Below are positions 61,289-64,000 of a stretch of 64,000 nt of DNA, piece by piece (the first letter of the stretch is position 1; every line of letters begins with the position of its first letter). This DNA is from Edaphobacter dinghuensis (GTDB lineage Bacteria; Acidobacteriota; Terriglobia; Terriglobales; Acidobacteriaceae). The notes under the pieces are model-generated. The model was not told where the DNA came from and did not search any database. It saw only the letters and a list, made by a program, of their open reading frames with translations. The position numbers and the translations under genes are program-made. Where the stretch lies: assembly GCF_014640335.1 (NCBI RefSeq), contig NZ_BMGT01000003.1, positions 293,149-357,148 of the forward strand, in the 5' to 3' direction.

Positions 61289-61304
61289 TGGCGGGCAACC
61301 TGCT
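61289..61304 (+). promoter_or_regulatory. Sigma-54 promoter of PEP-CTERM gene 3
   Basis: TGGCGGGCAACCTGCT has GG at -24 and GC at -12 with the required spacing. It differs in the middle from the other two copies, which shows that the doublets are what is kept. The coding start lies 49 bp downstream. Confidence 0.72.
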
Positions 61305-61353
61305 TCCGACAGGGGCGGGTCAAGCTTCACCAATTTAAAACTTACGAGGCCTC

Positions 61354-61983
61354 ATGAAATTGAAGACACGGATTCTTTTAGCAATTCCTTGCCTGGCAGC
61401 TTTTCTTGCTGTAACCGGCGCCGCTCACGCAGATACATTCACCGGTTCCGTTTGGGAAAATGCCACTTCCTACCCCAACTCTTTGCCTGCCAACACCTCA
61501 GGACTTGGGACGCCCTCCGCTACGTTCGATGTGAACGGAATTAACTTCAACTCCAGCAACACGGCGAACGGATATACCGTGGGTGGCTTCCTTACCACTG
61601 GCGGCAACACGGTAACAAACGCATCGGGTCTGTCGGCCATCGCAGGCGACACGCTCAACAACACCATCTTTGAGTTCACTGGCTACACCAACCTCATTGC
61701 GGGTCATACCTATGAGGTCACCCATGATGACGGAGCCATCCTCTATATCAACGGTGTTGCCGTGATCAATGCGGGTGCGCCTACCTCGGCCGAAGTCTCC
61801 AGCTTTGTCGCAAGCGCCACGGGGACCTTCTCAGTTGACCTTCTCTATGCTGAGGTTAACGGAGCTCCCGGCGTCCTTACGTCCGATCTGGTTGCGACCA
61901 CACCCGAGCCCAACAGCATCATCCTGCTCGGCAGCGGTCTGCTCGGAATGGCCGGCCTCGTTCGCCGTCGCATGGGCGTCTAG
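61354..61983 (+). CDS. PEP-CTERM-sorted exported protein 3 (PA14-like)
   Basis: The 209-residue protein is a paralogue of the preceding one. It shares the signal peptide type (ILLAIPCLAAFLAVTGAAHA), the YEVTHDDGAILYINGVAVIN core and the PEP signal TPEPNSIILLGSGLLGMAGL with an RRRMGV tail. The HDDGA loop typical of PA14-like domains is conserved in both. It probably associates with the cell surface or exopolysaccharide. A strong terminator follows. Confidence 0.88.
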   Translation: MKLKTRILLAIPCLAAFLAVTGAAHADTFTGSVWENATSYPNSLPANTSGLGTPSATFDVNGINFNSSNTANGYTVGGFLTTGGNTVTNASGLSAIAGDTLNNTIFEFTGYTNLIAGHTYEVTHDDGAILYINGVAVINAGAPTSAEVSSFVASATGTFSVDLLYAEVNGAPGVLTSDLVATTPEPNSIILLGSGLLGMAGLVRRRMGV

Positions 61984-62021
61984 TCTTCCCATCGCGTCAG
62001 CGCAGCACCAAGGTTGTATCA

Positions 62022-62077
62022 ATGGCAGAGCAGTCAGGGCAGGAACAACTTCCTCCCGGCTGCTCTGCCATCTTTTT
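62022..62077 (+). terminator. Terminator after PEP-CTERM gene 3
   Basis: ATGGCAGAGCAG and CTGCTCTGCCAT form a perfect 12-bp stem with a 26-nt loop, followed by TCTTTTT. Confidence 0.88.
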
Positions 62078-62105
62078 AATGTCATTGCGATTGCAGACAA
62101 AACAG

Positions 62106-62131
62106 AGCCCCACCTCGTATGAGGTGGGGCT
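62106..62131. terminator. Terminator of the 2-oxoglutarate dehydrogenase gene
   Basis: AGCCCCACCTC and GAGGTGGGGCT form a perfect 11-bp stem with a 4-nt loop. On the - strand it is followed by CTGTTTTGT, 19 bp past the stop of the dehydrogenase gene; on the + strand by TTGTTC. Confidence 0.82.
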
Positions 62132-62149
62132 TTGTTCAACGAAGAAGAG

Positions 62150-64000
62150 CTAAGCTCCGAAGGCAAGATCGATCAGGGTCTTCTCTTCCATGTCATGAGC
62201 CTTGGCCGATCCGGTGGCAGGTGTTGCACTCGGACTGCGCTTCACGCTCAGCACGGCACGGTCGCCAGCAAGACGCCGCAGCAGCGGCATCACATAGAAC
62301 AGTGGGCCCATGTTCGCCGGCTCCTCCTGCACCCAGACGATCTCCTCGGCTCCGGGATGCTGGTCGAGCGCGGCCTGCAACTCTGCCTCTGGCCAGGGAT
62401 AAAGCTGTTCGACAAAGATGATGCCGACGCCCATGTCCTTGCGCTTCGCCCGCTCCATACGCAGATTGTGTCCTACCTTGCCGCTGCAGACCAGCAGCCG
62501 TCGCGGATTCACTACCTCGTTGTCAGGCAGCACATTCTGGAAGCGATCCTTGGCGAAGTCGGCCAATGACGACGATGCATCCGGATGCCGCAACATGCTC
62601 TTCGGGGTAAAGACGATCAGCGGCTTACGCCACGACCGCATCACCTGCCGTCGCAGCAGATGGAAGTGCTGCGCTGCCGTCGACGGCTGGCAGATCTGCA
62701 TGTTGTCGTTCGCGGCCAGTTGCAGATAGCGCTCCAGCCTTGCGCTCGAGTGCTCCGGCCCCTGTCCCTCGTAGCCGTGTGGCAGCAGCATCGTAATGCC
62801 CGACAGCAGACCCCACTTCATCTCGCTCGACGCGATGAACTGGTCGATGATGACTTGCGCGCCGTTGGCAAAGTCGCCGAACTGCGCCTCCCAAAGCACC
62901 AGCGCCTCGGGATAGTCGCGAGCGAAACCGTACTCGAAGCCGAGCACAGCCGCTTCAGACAACAGCGAGTTGAAGACTTCGAACCGCGCCTGGTCTTTGC
63001 TCAGGTGGGCCAGCGGAGAATACTTCACCTCGGTCTCCGTATCGACCATCACCGAGTGGCGTTGGTTGAACGTGCCGCGCTGCGAGTCTTGCCCGGTTAA
63101 TCGCACCAGCGTGCCTGCCTCAAGCAGCGAAGCATAAGCCACCAGCTCAGCAGTGCCGTAGTCGAAGGGCTTTGAACCCGTGCCCATCTCTACGCGCTGC
63201 TCAAACAGCTTCTTCACCTTGGGGTGAATATGGAAGTCGCTTGGATACTTTGTGATCGCCTGCACCAGCTCGTTGATGCGCTCGCTCGGCAGACCGGTCT
63301 TGACATTCTCGTCCTCCGGCCGCAGTTCGCCGCCGTGATAAGGGTTCCAGTAGTCGGGCATGGTACGTAGCAGCGGCACATGCTCGGCCTTGGTGGCGGT
63401 CTTCTGGTCGTCGAGAAACTCCTGCTGCACCTGCTGCACTTCGCTCGCAGGATCGACACCGATCTGCTGCGCATAGAGCTGGAACAGAGGAGGATGGTCT
63501 TTGATCACGGCGTAACGACGCGGCTGCGTCACCGTCGGATCGTCTACCTCGCTATGACCATGGCGGCGATAGCCGATCAGGTCGACCACAACATCGGAGT
63601 GAAACTGTGCGCGATACTCCGCGGCAATCGCAGCGACTCTGACTACAGCATCCGGGTCTTCCGCGTTCACATGGAAGATCGGAATCGGCAGACGCTTCGC
63701 GATGTCGGAAGAGAAGCGCGTCGAGTTCGACTCTTCGGGAATCGCGGTGAATCCCAGCAGGTTGTTGACGATCACGTGGATCGTGCCGCCGACGTTATAG
63801 CCGTGCAGCGTCGCCATGTTCAGCGACTCGGCAAGAATGCCCTGTCCGGCGAAGGCCGCGTCGCCGTGAATGATTAGCGGAAGCACGGCTGCTTTTCCGC
63901 CCTTGCCGATGCGCTCCTGCTTGGCGCGCGCGCGTCCCAGAACGACGGGATCGACTGCTTCAAGATGGCTTGGGTTCGACGCGAGATGCAGACCAATCAC
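62150..64000 (-). CDS. sucA: 2-oxoglutarate dehydrogenase E1 component, 3' part
   Basis: About 616 C-terminal residues are present; the frame runs off the right edge, so the GTG there is not the real start. The segment covers the thiamine-diphosphate region and the transketolase-like half: GLHLASNPSHLEAVDPVVLG, LIIHGDAAFAGQGILAESLN, GYRRHGHSEVDDPTVTQPRR, then GTFNQRHSVMVDTETEVKYS and LLPHGYEGQGPEHSSARLER. E1 decarboxylates 2-oxoglutarate in the TCA cycle. A full-length protein would be about 800-950 residues. The next gene in the operon (E2) cannot be seen. Confidence 0.96.
   Translation of the reverse strand: MIGLHLASNPSHLEAVDPVVLGRARAKQERIGKGGKAAVLPLIIHGDAAFAGQGILAESLNMATLHGYNVGGTIHVIVNNLLGFTAIPEESNSTRFSSDIAKRLPIPIFHVNAEDPDAVVRVAAIAAEYRAQFHSDVVVDLIGYRRHGHSEVDDPTVTQPRRYAVIKDHPPLFQLYAQQIGVDPASEVQQVQQEFLDDQKTATKAEHVPLLRTMPDYWNPYHGGELRPEDENVKTGLPSERINELVQAITKYPSDFHIHPKVKKLFEQRVEMGTGSKPFDYGTAELVAYASLLEAGTLVRLTGQDSQRGTFNQRHSVMVDTETEVKYSPLAHLSKDQARFEVFNSLLSEAAVLGFEYGFARDYPEALVLWEAQFGDFANGAQVIIDQFIASSEMKWGLLSGITMLLPHGYEGQGPEHSSARLERYLQLAANDNMQICQPSTAAQHFHLLRRQVMRSWRKPLIVFTPKSMLRHPDASSSLADFAKDRFQNVLPDNEVVNPRRLLVCSGKVGHNLRMERAKRKDMGVGIIFVEQLYPWPEAELQAALDQHPGAEEIVWVQEEPANMGPLFYVMPLLRRLAGDRAVLSVKRSPSATPATGSAKAHDMEEKTLIDLAFGA

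Noticed and set aside
1..64000. CRISPR arrays, tRNA/rRNA genes, insertion sequences or prophage
   Set aside because: No regularly spaced identical repeats with unique spacers, no cloverleaf or rRNA-like sequence, and no transposase or integrase was seen.

Overview
The window looks like chromosomal DNA of a motile, Gram-negative, aerobic or facultative heterotroph. It most resembles Acidobacteriota (Acidobacteriaceae, Terriglobus/Edaphobacter/Granulicella-like). This rests on moderately high GC, a VWFA-related acidobacterial-type secreted protein, PEP-CTERM proteins, and dispersed repeats of a style I associate with acidobacterial genomes. The assignment is an inference from gene content, because no rRNA gene is present.

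Region 1 (1-13.8 kb, + strand) is a long flagellar operon: fliJ(partial)-fliK-flgD-flgE, a hairpin, then fliL-fliN'-fliO-fliP-fliQ-fliR-flhB-flhA-fliA-fliM-fliN and a last gene with an MshEN-type (candidate c-di-GMP-binding) domain. Many genes overlap by 4 bp. FlgD and FliO are reduced, there are two SpoA/FliN-type proteins, and flhF/flhG are absent between flhA and fliA. A strong bidirectional terminator closes the operon.

Region 2 (13.8-23.6 kb, mostly - strand) holds a small peptidoglycan-binding-like protein, a DegP/HtrA protease with a repeat-rich upstream region, and a succinate dehydrogenase operon (sdhC, small membrane protein, sdhA, 47-aa CcmD-like protein, sdhB). It continues with RdgB and a Met/His-rich outer-membrane protein paired with a Cys/His-rich small exported protein.

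Region 3 (23.6-29.3 kb) is a second motility cluster: yjbQ, then motB-motA-flbD (-) divergent from flagellin, fliD and fliS (+). Flagellin has a near-consensus sigma-28 promoter, matching the fliA gene of region 1.

Region 4 (29.3-50.9 kb) is mixed housekeeping and envelope genes: an MsbA-like ABC exporter, FKBP, CyaY, Tex, an SGNH hydrolase, a CysJ-like reductase without FMN domain, an unusual TonB protein, a CpxP/CpxR/CpxA-like envelope-stress locus with a perfect triple CpxR-type box, a GGDEF-EAL protein, the VWA protein, a thioredoxin-like protein, a YihY protein and pyruvate kinase.

Region 5 (51-64 kb) contains a Gfo/Idh/MocA plus DUF6807 pair, endonuclease-type MutL, a winged-helix protein with an arginine-rich repeat tail, cytidylate kinase, a cold-shock protein and the 3' part of 2-oxoglutarate dehydrogenase E1. 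Three PEP-CTERM proteins also lie here. Each is preceded, at a near-constant distance, by a sigma-54-type -24/-12 promoter, which suggests a small RpoN regulon. No tRNA, rRNA, CRISPR array, insertion sequence or prophage was seen.
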